A DNA stretch of 64,000 bases from Paracidobacterium acidisoli. GTDB taxonomy: Bacteria > Acidobacteriota > Terriglobia > Terriglobales > Acidobacteriaceae. Location: NCBI RefSeq assembly GCF_003428625.2, contig NZ_QVQT02000004.1, forward strand, positions 434,001-498,000. Reading direction: 5' to 3'. Positions 8,197 through 17,478 of the stretch are shown one piece after another. Positions within the stretch are counted from its first letter, which is position 1. The number at the start of each line of letters is the position of its first letter. Position numbers and translations under genes: made by a program. The notes beneath the pieces are model-generated. The model saw nothing but the letters and a program-made list of their open reading frames with translations. It was not told the DNA's origin and did not search any database.

Positions 8197-11100
8197 CTAG
8201 AACTGCACACGCAGTGAGAACTGAAGCTGGCGTGGGTCGGTGTAGCCATTAATGCCGGGGCCATTGGTGATAACGCCGGCAGTAGAACCGCCATCGATAT
8301 TGGTGTTGCTTGGGTTGTTGGCATTCATGTAGTTGAAGCCGTTGTAAGCGTCGATGCGGAACTGTGCCAGCAGACTCTCATAGATCGGGAAGTTTTTCTG
8401 CAGCGACAGATCTCCATTGAAGAAGTGTGGCCCATAGACGTTATTCCCGCCCCCGGAGCCGATCTGATCCAGTTGCGTGGCGCTGAAGCCCTGGAAGGGA
8501 GAGTACTGGCCGGTTGTCGTGTTGTAGAGAGGCGTCGATGTGCCCGTAAAATACCTGCGCGTATGGGCAATGGGATCGAATCCTCCCAGGCTGTGCTTCA
8601 GGTGGCTGCCACTGCCGTTCACGTAGCATGGCGCATCACTCGGAACAAATGAGCTGCATTCCTGGAAGCCGAGCGTAAAGGGAAGGCCGCCCGACCAGGT
8701 GAGCACCGGACTGAAATTCCACCCTCCGATAATCTCATCCACAAAGCGCGGTGCGTTGCTGGCAAACATGCGGTTCTTTCCAAAAGGAAGATCGTAGGTT
8801 CCAAAAATCACAATCTGTTGCTCGCGTATTTCCGGATCGCGAACCTTGACCGCGCTGCGATCCCAGGTAGAGAAACCGCTGTTCCAGGCGAAGCCGCGCT
8901 GCCACGCATAAGCGAGGTTGAAGCTGATGCCATGAGAGAGTTGCTTGGCGAGTGTGGCCTGCAGAGCGTTATAGTGCGTGTCCTGATCGCTGCCGTTGTA
9001 CTGGATATCCTGCGACCATCCGCACATACCTGGTGTAATGCCGGCCTCGTTCGGAATATTGGGGTTGATGGCATTGTTGGCCGCATCCGGTGTCATATAG
9101 TTCGAGTCCTGACACGCCGGCAGCGTTCCGCCGTAGTAGCGGCGCAGGAACGTCGAGTTGGTGACTCCTCCGTCCGGATAAATTCCATTGGTATCCGGAA
9201 CCGCGCTTCCTTCCGCGAATTTGGTCGTGTAATGAAGCGTTTTTTGTATAGTGCTGAACGAGGCTGGCAGGAAAATGGCCGGTTCATTCGGGTTGGTGCT
9301 GTTTCCGTCTCCCGAGCTCAGCGTGTGGGTTCCCTTATTGCCGACATAGGCCAGCGTGAAGGACAGTGTCGGGGTAATGGCATGCTGCAGGCTCAGGTTC
9401 CACGCATCCAGCGTGGGCAGACGCAGGGGATTCGGCCTTGCCTTGGAATTCACGCTGTAGCCGGGATCAGGCAGCAGACCGTTTGAAGGAATAGCAGGGA
9501 AGGGATAGGAAGCCGGTCCACCCGCCACGGGCTGGCCATTCGGCTGCGTGCAACCCGGCGACGACGCTCCCAGGCAGAAAGCCGTGCTGGTGGGGCCGCC
9601 CGTCTGGTTAATGGACTGGTTCGCCAGTACCGGCAGGTTTTGCGTAGCCGTGTGCCCAAAGATTGAGCCGAAGACGCCGATGTCAAAGCTGCGTCCATAG
9701 CCGGCGCGGATGACGGTCCTCTCGTCGAACTGATAGGCGATGCCGAGACGCGGATTGAAGCTCCACTTCGCCGGATCCCAGTTCATGTTGGAGCCGATGT
9801 TGCCGTAGCCGGCGACCTGCAGATAACCGGTGCTGAGATTGAGGAGCGCCCCATTGCCCTTGCCGTTGACCGATTCCGGACCATAGAACTCGTATCGCAG
9901 ACCATAGCTCACCGTCAGCTTGGGTGTCGTATGCCAGGTATCCTGCGCGTAAAAGAAAAATCGCTTCTGAAACTCTTTGGCATTGGTGGAAGTGCTGACA
10001 TAGCGGCCAAGGCTGGTGGCGCGTCCTAAAACAAAGGTCGCGAAGCCGAGACCGCCCGAGCTGCCATCCGACGTGGGGCCAGGGGCGAAGCCGAGGATAC
10101 CGGCGCGGTCCGTGTCGCTCGGTACGCGCAGGTTGCGCGCATAGCGCAGGTCTGCGCCGAACTTGATAGCGTGATTGCCGAGAATGCGCGTCCAGTTATT
10201 GACCACCTGGAACTGATCCTCACGTTCGGTAAGCGGACAGTTACAGCGGTTCAGATTCAGGCCGCTGCCGTATTGCGATCCGCCATCGGTGGGATTGTTC
10301 GGGCCGTTGCCACCCTTTACGTCCACATCGGCGATATTGAAGTAGGGCGCTCCGGAGGTATAAAAGTCGCCCATATTCAGACCGGGAATGCCGAGCTGGG
10401 TGGCCAGATCGGTGCCCTGATCGTACTTTCTCGCAATGACGTTATAGCGGTAGTAGCCGATGCGGAAATCCGTCAGCCATTTAGGCGAAACCGCGATGTC
10501 CATGCCCGCCGCAAGACTGTCGTCCGCTCCGGTAGAGGTGCCGCCATAACCGTTCACGCCAAATCCGGCGCCGCCCGCGGGGCCAAAAATCGTGGAGCCG
10601 GAGAGTGTGCTGGTGAACCGGCTGAAGCGAGCAAAGGCGTGAGCCTTGTCCGGAATGACCTGGTCGTCCACGCGGACATCCCACTGATCGTTATTGAAGA
10701 GCCCTGTGCCGCTGGCCGAATAGTTGTTCTTCAGGCCTGCAAACAGCCCGGATGTGTTGGGAGCATAAGGCTGAAGCAGCTTTAGCAGTGCAAGCGCCTG
10801 CGGAGACAGATCAGCCGCAGGAATGACGTTGTTTGGATACGTCTTACCCGTGCTCTGGTCGACGATCTTCGTGTTGGGAACATTATTGACGTATTCGGTG
10901 AAATCACAGCCGGGAGTGCCGCCAGGAGGTGTTGTGAGGCCGAGGCAGGTGGACGTCAGATAAGAGGATGGAACTGTTTGCGTGTCGACGATGCCTGTCT
11001 TCGAGCGCACACCCTGGTAATCGCCGAAGAAAAAGAGCCGGTCTTTGAAAATCGGGCCTCCGAGCGATCCGCCAAACTGGTTCTTCAGGCCCGGCGGAAA

Positions 11101-11949
11101 CGGCCCGCTGCCCGGGAACTGCGCATAAGGATCGCGGGCAAGATTCTTATTGCTCTCGCGGTAATCGAACGCGCTGCCGTGAAAGTTATTCGTTCCCGAT
11201 TTTGTCTGAGCGGTGATGACGGAAGAGACCGCCTTGCCCAGCTCAGCATCGAAGTTCTGCGTCGTGATCTTCGTCTCGGAGAGTGCGTCGAGCGGCGGAT
11301 TGATGACAATGATGCCGAGGATAGGGTCCTGATTGTCGGTGCCGTCCAGCACAAAAGCAACGCCGCCGAAGGCCTGTCCGTCCACCTGAATCTGCTTGCT
11401 GCCCTGTGGGTCCTCGTCAGAGGCATGCGCCCAGCTCAGTTGCTGCGCGCCCGGAAGCAGCAGCTGCAGATTAGTGAAGTTCCGGTCCGGAATCGGCAGA
11501 TCGGAAAGATCTTTGGATGTAAATTCAGTGGCTACGTCCGCGCGATCGGTCTTTATTTGCGGAATCGCATTGGCGCTGACCGTGACGGTCTGACTCGTCC
11601 CTCCGACCGACAGTTGGACATCCACCTTCGGCGAGGTATCGGCGAGCACCTGAATGCCCTTGGTTTCAAACTGCTGGAAGCCGGTAAGCTCCACTTTCAC
11701 ATCGTATGTGTCCGGGATGAGGTGCTGAACCGTGTACTCTCCGGATTCATTGCTGGTGGCGGTGACAGATGTCCCTTTGGATTCGTCGGTGACTGTGATC
11801 GTGGCGCCCGGAATGACTGCCCCGGTGTTATCCGTCACCGTGCCGTAAAGGGAACCATAGATGGCCTGCGCATGAGAGGCGAGAGGAATCAATACAAACA
11901 GAGCGGCGGCCATGCTCCATGCGAGAATCCCGCGGAGTCTGCGAATCAT
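8197..11949 (-). CDS. Oar-like TonB-dependent outer-membrane receptor
   Basis: Very large outer-membrane beta-barrel, 1250 aa. The ATG at 11949 is chosen because a strong GGAGGTAGT Shine-Dalgarno precedes it; a GTG at 12000 is unlikely. A signal peptide (residues about 1-30, ending ASHAQ) is followed by a carboxypeptidase-regulatory-like domain (GSLYGTVTDNTGAVIPGATI, residues about 30-115), a plug region (SDLPIPDRNFTNLQLLLPG, then QVDGQ and FVLDGTDNQDP) and a long barrel, ending in an aromatic residue (SLRVQF) as outer-membrane barrels do. Such proteins are abundant in Acidobacteriota and are thought to import large substrates, perhaps glycans. It is the first gene of the receptor-TPR-TPR-CRTAC1 row. 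The substrate is unknown. Confidence 0.9.
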   Translation of the reverse strand: MIRRLRGILAWSMAAALFVLIPLASHAQAIYGSLYGTVTDNTGAVIPGATITVTDESKGTSVTATSNESGEYTVQHLIPDTYDVKVELTGFQQFETKGIQVLADTSPKVDVQLSVGGTSQTVTVSANAIPQIKTDRADVATEFTSKDLSDLPIPDRNFTNLQLLLPGAQQLSWAHASDEDPQGSKQIQVDGQAFGGVAFVLDGTDNQDPILGIIVINPPLDALSETKITTQNFDAELGKAVSSVITAQTKSGTNNFHGSAFDYRESNKNLARDPYAQFPGSGPFPPGLKNQFGGSLGGPIFKDRLFFFGDYQGVRSKTGIVDTQTVPSSYLTSTCLGLTTPPGGTPGCDFTEYVNNVPNTKIVDQSTGKTYPNNVIPAADLSPQALALLKLLQPYAPNTSGLFAGLKNNYSASGTGLFNNDQWDVRVDDQVIPDKAHAFARFSRFTSTLSGSTIFGPAGGAGFGVNGYGGTSTGADDSLAAGMDIAVSPKWLTDFRIGYYRYNVIARKYDQGTDLATQLGIPGLNMGDFYTSGAPYFNIADVDVKGGNGPNNPTDGGSQYGSGLNLNRCNCPLTEREDQFQVVNNWTRILGNHAIKFGADLRYARNLRVPSDTDRAGILGFAPGPTSDGSSGGLGFATFVLGRATSLGRYVSTSTNAKEFQKRFFFYAQDTWHTTPKLTVSYGLRYEFYGPESVNGKGNGALLNLSTGYLQVAGYGNIGSNMNWDPAKWSFNPRLGIAYQFDERTVIRAGYGRSFDIGVFGSIFGHTATQNLPVLANQSINQTGGPTSTAFCLGASSPGCTQPNGQPVAGGPASYPFPAIPSNGLLPDPGYSVNSKARPNPLRLPTLDAWNLSLQHAITPTLSFTLAYVGNKGTHTLSSGDGNSTNPNEPAIFLPASFSTIQKTLHYTTKFAEGSAVPDTNGIYPDGGVTNSTFLRRYYGGTLPACQDSNYMTPDAANNAINPNIPNEAGITPGMCGWSQDIQYNGSDQDTHYNALQATLAKQLSHGISFNLAYAWQRGFAWNSGFSTWDRSAVKVRDPEIREQQIVIFGTYDLPFGKNRMFASNAPRFVDEIIGGWNFSPVLTWSGGLPFTLGFQECSSFVPSDAPCYVNGSGSHLKHSLGGFDPIAHTRRYFTGTSTPLYNTTTGQYSPFQGFSATQLDQIGSGGGNNVYGPHFFNGDLSLQKNFPIYESLLAQFRIDAYNGFNYMNANNPSNTNIDGGSTAGVITNGPGINGYTDPRQLQFSLRVQF

Positions 11950-12640
11950 ACTACCTCCAGAAAAAGCACCACAGCGGTTTTGTGTGTCACGCCTGCGCAC
12001 ACATCACACCTCAGTCCCTGACAGAGGTGATGTGGCGCCGTCGCGGTTTTTATCCTGCCCGGTGGGCAGCCCTGCTGCGCACAAATCACAGAGTCATACC
12101 GCGGCTCCGTATTCGTGTATTGCTGGAAAGGGGAGAGTCCCAGGCGCGAGTTATCCGGAAGTAATTACAGCGCTCTCGGAAGCTATCCTGTTTCCGGCGA
12201 AAGTTCTAGAAGCTTTGCAGGATAGTTGTCAATATCTCCGCGACGCCACAGGACAGAGATAAAACATGGATAAGCCTGAGCGGGGAACCGGGAAAGAGCT
12301 GCCGGAGCCATTAAATTCGGCATTTTATAGCCGCTGGGATGAGAAGATGACGGCCCTTAAAGATGGCGGATGAGTGGGACGGTATACGGGTGCAAGTTTA
12401 ACGAAAAGTAAACTGATTTAGTCAGTGTGATTATCGAGAAGTATCGGAAGGAAATGGCAGCGATTTCAATCGTGCTGTTTAACCTGGACCTCTCGCCGAT
12501 ATTCCGCCTCTTATTCAGGGAGCGGATGGTTTCCTGCGGCAGGCGAAAAAAAGCATCTTCCGAGAAAATGTGGCGCGCTGGTGACCTGCCAAAACACTTT
12601 TCATGAGATGAAATACCGGAGAAGATAAGGGATACAAAAT
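11950..12640. other. Gene-poor interval upstream of the receptor row
   Basis: About 690 bp without a convincing gene; a 103-codon minus-strand frame at 12357-12668 shows no family features. It should hold the promoter for the receptor row and the 3' end of the trehalase transcript. A perfect 8-bp inverted repeat, CTATCCTG/CAGGATAG, at 12183-12190 and 12218-12225 with a 27-nt spacer lies about 235 bp upstream of the receptor start and could be an operator or leader structure; this is weak evidence. Confidence 0.5.
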
Positions 12641-14335
12641 TCAATGCGACATCGTTTGTGCGGAGCATTCCTGGCGTGGAACATTGATGGGCGTCAGAGG
12701 TATGCCGGAGTGGTTTACCAGGTCCTGCATCTTGATGTATGCAGCATTCGTCCAGCCGAAGCCGACGACATTCGTTTTATATCCACGGGCGACATTGACC
12801 TGAGAGGACGCTGTAATTACGTCATATTTCTCATGAATAGTCTGATCGCAAAGATAGTTCTGGCGAATCGTGGTCATGAATTCACGCGCAACGCGTACCG
12901 CATCACGAATATCACTGCTTTTAGCCAGACCATCGACGGCGATCCAGGTCGTGGGCGCCCAGCCATATGGAAGATCCCATTGCACGCCGGAATCAAAGCT
13001 GCTCATGGCAAGACCGCCGGGCTTTTCAAAGAGCCTTAAATTTGCCTCGACGCTTTTTATCTGCTGCGCATTCGCCAGTCCGGCCCATAAAGGATAGAAC
13101 GTAGTGATGTAGTTATAAGTGGATTGCTTCCGCGCTACAAAGTCGTAATCGAAATACATGCCCTTTTGTGCATTCCACAGATACTTATTGACAGCGGTGC
13201 GGCGCTCGCCGGCGATCTGGCTCCAGTGTGCTGCCCCTGCAGGGCGGTTCAGTTGTCCGGCCATCCACTGCAGGTCGCGCTCGTATTTGTAGAGCAGCGC
13301 ATTCAGTCCGGCGTCGGCGTTATGGTGCGTCCAGCCACTGAAAGGGCCATAGCGAAATGAGGGATCGAAACCCGATTCGCGCATGGCGCGGTCGCCTTTA
13401 TAGAAGTCGCGCGAGAGCCAGTACTCACCGACGTGAGCGTGCGCGCATACGGAAGAGATACCCGGATCGCAGCTGATCGCGGTGAGCTGCGACTGTTCAG
13501 GGGCATGAACAAGATAATCGGTATGAACGCGGGGATGCGCAAGCAGCCAGCGAATGACGTCGGCATAATAGCTGCTGTCGTCGGCCATCTCCGGCACCGG
13601 ACCGTCACCAAGATCGTAGTAGCGGGCAAGACCGGTGTCGCCTGCACGATGAATATCTGTCATCCACAATGCATGATCGCGCTGTGCGTACGCATAGCTG
13701 CGAGCCAGCCAGGTCTTCGCGTCGGCCGTGTGTCCGTCAGCGATCTCCGCATCGTATACGGCGCGAATCATGGAAGAGAGAAAGGGCGGCTGTGAGCGTG
13801 TGAAGTAATAGGTACGATTGGCATTCAGAATGCCGCCGTAATGCTCGATCTCAAAGAAGAAGTTTTCTACCATTCCCTTTGCCAGCGCAGTGCGTCCATC
13901 CTGCAAAAGACCCAGAAGAATGAAGTAGCTGTCCCACCCATACATTTCGTTGAAGCGTCCGCCAGGAACGACATATTTATTGGGCAGGTAAAGCAGACCG
14001 GCCTGTTTTAATTCCCGTGGCATCACGTCGCCGAGATGCTCGATACGTCGCGGAAGACGCTCAACCTGTATACGGCATGAGCTCTGCAGCGATTTAACCT
14101 CGACAGGTTCAGGAAAATCGGCGGGCAGATAAAGGACAGAGATACTGTTCAGTTTAGGATCAACGACCGAAGAGCAATCATTCATCGAGCGCGAGAGTGT
14201 ATCCCACGCGTGGTGAATGTAGGTGTCGATAGGAGGAACCGGTACATCTTTCTGCCCGAAGGATGTCTGCGTGAGGATCAGAGCGCAAAACGTGAAGGCA
14301 AAGAGGGGAATGCGCGTTTTCAGAGGGGATCTCAT
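12641..14335 (-). CDS. treA: Periplasmic trehalase (GH37)
   Basis: Hydrolyses alpha,alpha-trehalose to two glucose molecules, probably in the periplasm. The ATG at 14335 begins a signal peptide (MRSPLKTRIPLFAFTFCALI, ending about TSFG); an upstream in-frame start at 14446 has no family support. 564 aa, close to the usual GH37 length. Signature 1 appears as PGGRFNEMYGWDSYF near residue 145 and signature 2 as QWDLPYGWAP near residue 470; FSGWTHHNADAGLNALLY and RTYYFTRSQPP are also typical. It stands alone between the receptor row and gnd. Acidobacteria often use trehalase for scavenging. The symbol is given by family; periplasmic location rests on the signal peptide. Confidence 0.9.
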   Translation of the reverse strand: MRSPLKTRIPLFAFTFCALILTQTSFGQKDVPVPPIDTYIHHAWDTLSRSMNDCSSVVDPKLNSISVLYLPADFPEPVEVKSLQSSCRIQVERLPRRIEHLGDVMPRELKQAGLLYLPNKYVVPGGRFNEMYGWDSYFILLGLLQDGRTALAKGMVENFFFEIEHYGGILNANRTYYFTRSQPPFLSSMIRAVYDAEIADGHTADAKTWLARSYAYAQRDHALWMTDIHRAGDTGLARYYDLGDGPVPEMADDSSYYADVIRWLLAHPRVHTDYLVHAPEQSQLTAISCDPGISSVCAHAHVGEYWLSRDFYKGDRAMRESGFDPSFRYGPFSGWTHHNADAGLNALLYKYERDLQWMAGQLNRPAGAAHWSQIAGERRTAVNKYLWNAQKGMYFDYDFVARKQSTYNYITTFYPLWAGLANAQQIKSVEANLRLFEKPGGLAMSSFDSGVQWDLPYGWAPTTWIAVDGLAKSSDIRDAVRVAREFMTTIRQNYLCDQTIHEKYDVITASSQVNVARGYKTNVVGFGWTNAAYIKMQDLVNHSGIPLTPINVPRQECSAQTMSH

Positions 14336-14472
14336 GGGAAGGCCAGTCAGCGACGGAGGGTATGGTAAACCAATCGCGTGTTGGCCGCACGGCAGTCTGT
14401 CGCTTCGCAGCAAAGCAGCCCATGTCCTAATCGGGTACCCGAACATAGGCTGCCTGTTTCTGTGCAGTGGCG

Positions 14473-15933
14473 CTAGGCGTTGTAAGTAGTGGAAGAAACA
14501 CGACCGCCGCGGCCGGTCCAGTTGGTGTGGAAGAATTTGCCGCGGGGCTGATCGATGCGCTCGTATGTATGCGCACCAAAGAAATCGCGCTGTGCCTGCA
14601 GCAGATTGGCGGGCAGCCGCTCGGTGCGATAGCCATCGTAAAAGGCAAGCGCAGTGGTGAATGCCGGAGTAGGTATGCCAAGCTCAATGGCATGCACGAG
14701 GGCCTTGCGCCATGAGGCCTGATACTGATTGAGCACGCCGAAGAAGAAGTTATCGAGCAGCAGGTTGTCGAGCGCGTGATTCTTGTCGTACGCCTCCTTG
14801 ATCTTGCCGAGGAAGCGGCTGCGGATGATGCATCCACCACGCCACATGAGCGCAATACCGCCCATATTGAGGTTCCAGTGGTTCTCTTTGCCGGCCTCGC
14901 GAAGAAGCATGTATCCCTGCGCGTACGAGATGATCTTCGAGCAGTAGAGCGCGCGCCGCACATCTTCAATGAAGGCGTCGCGGTCAGAGGGTGCTGCCAC
15001 GCCCGACGGTCCGGTGAGGACTTTTGAGGCTTCGATGCGCTCATCTTTTAATGCAGAGAGGCAGCGGGCAAAGACGGCTTCGCCGATGAGAGTGACCGGC
15101 TGGCCGAGATCGAGTGCACTGATGGCGGTCCACTTGCCGGTTCCTTTCTGCCCTGCCGTATCGAGAATTTTGTCGATGAGAGGTTTGCCGTCCTCATCTT
15201 TCTTGGCGAAGATCTCGGCGGTGATTTCAATGAGGAAGCTGTCGAGCTCGCCCTTATTCCACTCGGCGAAGATGTCATGCAGTTCATCGGGAGTAAAGCC
15301 GAGACCGCGCTTCAGCAGGTCATAGGCTTCGCAGATGAGCTGAATGTCGCCGTACTCAATGCCATTGTGGACCATTTTGACGTAGTGGCCGGCGCCATCT
15401 TCGCCGACCCAGTCGCAGCATGGCGTTCCATCATCTACCTTTGCTGCGATGGCCTGGAAGATGTCCTTCACATGCGGCCATGCGGCAGGATTGCCGCCAG
15501 GCATAATCGACGGTCCGAAGCGCGCTCCCTCTTCGCCACCGGAGACGCCGGTTCCGATAAAGAGGATGCCCTTTTCTGCGAGTGCCTTGGTACGGCGGTT
15601 GGAATCGGTGAACAGCGAATTGCCGCCGTCAATGATGATGTCTCCGGCTTCAAGGTGCGGCAGGACGTGATCGATCATCTGATCGACGGTATCGCCGGCC
15701 TTGACCATCAGCATGACGCGACGGGGGCGCTTCAGCAGGCGGACAAGCTCTTCAATCGAGTGGGCTCCGACGATCTGTGTGCCCTTCGCCTCATCGGCGA
15801 GAAAGTCGTCCACTTTGGAGACGGTACGGTTGAATACGGCCACCTTGAAACCATGGTCGTTCATATTAAGGACGAGATTCTGGCCCATGACTGCGAGGCC
15901 GATCAGGCCGATATCACACGATGCGTCTGACAT
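14473..15933 (-). CDS. gnd: 6-phosphogluconate dehydrogenase, decarboxylating
   Basis: Oxidises 6-phosphogluconate to ribulose 5-phosphate with release of CO2 and production of NADPH; pentose phosphate pathway. The ATG at 15933 is preceded by GGAGAACGT, a good ribosome site; a possible upstream start at 16044 would add 37 unrelated residues. 486 aa. The Rossmann motif GLAVMGQNLVLNM is at residues about 11-23 with NRTVSK as the NADP-binding segment; GTGVSGGEEGARFGPSIMPGG is split across the active-site region, and HNGIEYGDIQLICEAY and the C-terminal TNWTGRGG are diagnostic. Confidence 0.96.
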   Translation of the reverse strand: MSDASCDIGLIGLAVMGQNLVLNMNDHGFKVAVFNRTVSKVDDFLADEAKGTQIVGAHSIEELVRLLKRPRRVMLMVKAGDTVDQMIDHVLPHLEAGDIIIDGGNSLFTDSNRRTKALAEKGILFIGTGVSGGEEGARFGPSIMPGGNPAAWPHVKDIFQAIAAKVDDGTPCCDWVGEDGAGHYVKMVHNGIEYGDIQLICEAYDLLKRGLGFTPDELHDIFAEWNKGELDSFLIEITAEIFAKKDEDGKPLIDKILDTAGQKGTGKWTAISALDLGQPVTLIGEAVFARCLSALKDERIEASKVLTGPSGVAAPSDRDAFIEDVRRALYCSKIISYAQGYMLLREAGKENHWNLNMGGIALMWRGGCIIRSRFLGKIKEAYDKNHALDNLLLDNFFFGVLNQYQASWRKALVHAIELGIPTPAFTTALAFYDGYRTERLPANLLQAQRDFFGAHTYERIDQPRGKFFHTNWTGRGGRVSSTTYNA

Positions 15934-16051
15934 ACGTTCTCCAAAAAATCGACTGTAGGATTGCCAACCGAACGCTGGTCGGGTCGTGGACCAGCGGGAA
16001 ACAATGGATTTCAGTATATCTGCTGAGGTTGCGTGCGGGCGCATAAAGCCG

Positions 16052-17416
16052 TTACCGGGATGTTGTAACCGGTGTCACACTCTTTCCTGCATGCCAGATA
16101 GCGACGATCTTCTCCGTATCACTAATGCTGATTGCGGGATTGCCATCCACTAAAAGAAGATCGGCCTGCTTCCCTGGGATAATCGTGCCGGTATGCGCGC
16201 TGATACCGAGCAACGCAGCATTGGTTCTGGTCGCGCACGAGATCGCCTGGAGCGGCGTAAGACCGGCGTCGACCATCAGCTGCAGCTCCCGATGCTCGGC
16301 AAAGCCGGGAACGCGAGAGGGCATGGCTCCCGAATCGGTGCCGAAGCCCACCTTAACGCCTGCGTCGTAGGCAAGCTTCAGATTCATCGCCGCCTGAGCG
16401 AAGTCATGGCGATGCTGTGCCGTGGAGGGATCGTCGGCGACCTTGCTACGGTAGGCCGCACTTGAAAAATAAGCAAGCGTATCGGCTGAAACGGCATGCT
16501 GAAAGAAGGGCGTGTGCAGCAGTTCAGGATGATCGGCGAAGTCGAAAAATGAAGCGTCGACGGTAAGGGTAGGCAGGTAATAAGTGCCGCGGCGCTTCAT
16601 CGCATCAAGAAGCTGGGCGTCGACCTGGCTGTCGCGAACGCTGTGAGCGAGCACATCGACACCATCGGCAACGAGCTGCTTCGCGTCTGCCAGAGCGTAA
16701 ACATGCGCGGCGACCTGGATGCGACGCTTATGCGCCTCGTCGATAACGGCGCGATAGACATCCGGAGACATCTTCGGCAATGTGCCGTGAGCATCATCCA
16801 CCCACACTTTTACGAATTCAGCATGACGGTCCGCCGCCGCATCGACTGCCTCGCGAGCCTCCTGCGGAGTGCGCGGCTGGTAAAGCTGATCGGGCTGATG
16901 TGGAAGCGCCGGTGCCCCTCCCGGCACGCCGATGCCGCGGTCGGCGGAGAAAACTGTGGTTCCGTCGAGTGTGCCGGCGCGCTGCTGCGCCCGTACCTGG
17001 TAGACCAGATCGCGGTTAAGGCCCAGAGATAGCATCGTGAGCACGCCATAGCGCTCATACTGGCGCAACTCCGCAATAACGTGGGGTTCGGTATAGTAGC
17101 CTGCCGAATTACCGGTGCCGTCGACGAGTGCCAGATGTCCGTGAGCATTAATAAGTCCGGGCAGAAGGGTCTTGCCTGAGCTGTCCACGATCTGCCCCGC
17201 GGGTTTATCGGCAGCGGCAGGGCGAACAGACCGGATACGGCTGCCTGCAATGGTGACGTCCTGATCCTCAAGCGGAGGCTGTCCCGTGCCATCGATCACG
17301 CGGACATGCGTGATGGTGATAACCGATCCGGCAGTCGATGGTTGCGCCGAAGCGGAAAACACACCGGCTCCGGTAGTGATGGTGAGCAGGACGACAGAAA
17401 CGGCAGGCATCCGCAT
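16052..17416 (-). CDS. Exported metal-dependent amidohydrolase
   Basis: 454 aa TIM-barrel hydrolase of the imidazolonepropionase/prolidase-like amidohydrolase branch, probably periplasmic: an N-terminal signal (residues about 1-24, ending SASAQ) is present. Metal-site motifs in order: LINAHGHLAL near residue 93 (HxH), a Lys in FVKVWVDD near residue 200, VAAHVYALAD near 237, DVLAHSVRD near 255, and GFGTDSGAMP near 360. The C-terminal LLGISAHTGTIIPGKQADLLLVDG is the usual composite-domain end. The substrate, possibly a dipeptide or cyclic amide, cannot be told. It begins 62 bp after the end of the MFS transporter on the same strand, so co-transcription is possible. Confidence 0.87.
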   Translation of the reverse strand: MRMPAVSVVLLTITTGAGVFSASAQPSTAGSVITITHVRVIDGTGQPPLEDQDVTIAGSRIRSVRPAAADKPAGQIVDSSGKTLLPGLINAHGHLALVDGTGNSAGYYTEPHVIAELRQYERYGVLTMLSLGLNRDLVYQVRAQQRAGTLDGTTVFSADRGIGVPGGAPALPHQPDQLYQPRTPQEAREAVDAAADRHAEFVKVWVDDAHGTLPKMSPDVYRAVIDEAHKRRIQVAAHVYALADAKQLVADGVDVLAHSVRDSQVDAQLLDAMKRRGTYYLPTLTVDASFFDFADHPELLHTPFFQHAVSADTLAYFSSAAYRSKVADDPSTAQHRHDFAQAAMNLKLAYDAGVKVGFGTDSGAMPSRVPGFAEHRELQLMVDAGLTPLQAISCATRTNAALLGISAHTGTIIPGKQADLLLVDGNPAISISDTEKIVAIWHAGKSVTPVTTSR

Positions 17417-17478
17417 GCTGATTGGACGCGCCGCCTGCGCTCCGGATGCGCAAATCCTGGCGCGTGGAGGCTTCCAGT

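Noticed and set aside
12357-12668. 103-codon minus-strand frame in the interval before the receptor row
   Set aside because: No family features, no convincing ribosome site, biased toward Ser/Ile without domain pattern, and it overlaps the trehalase 3' end.
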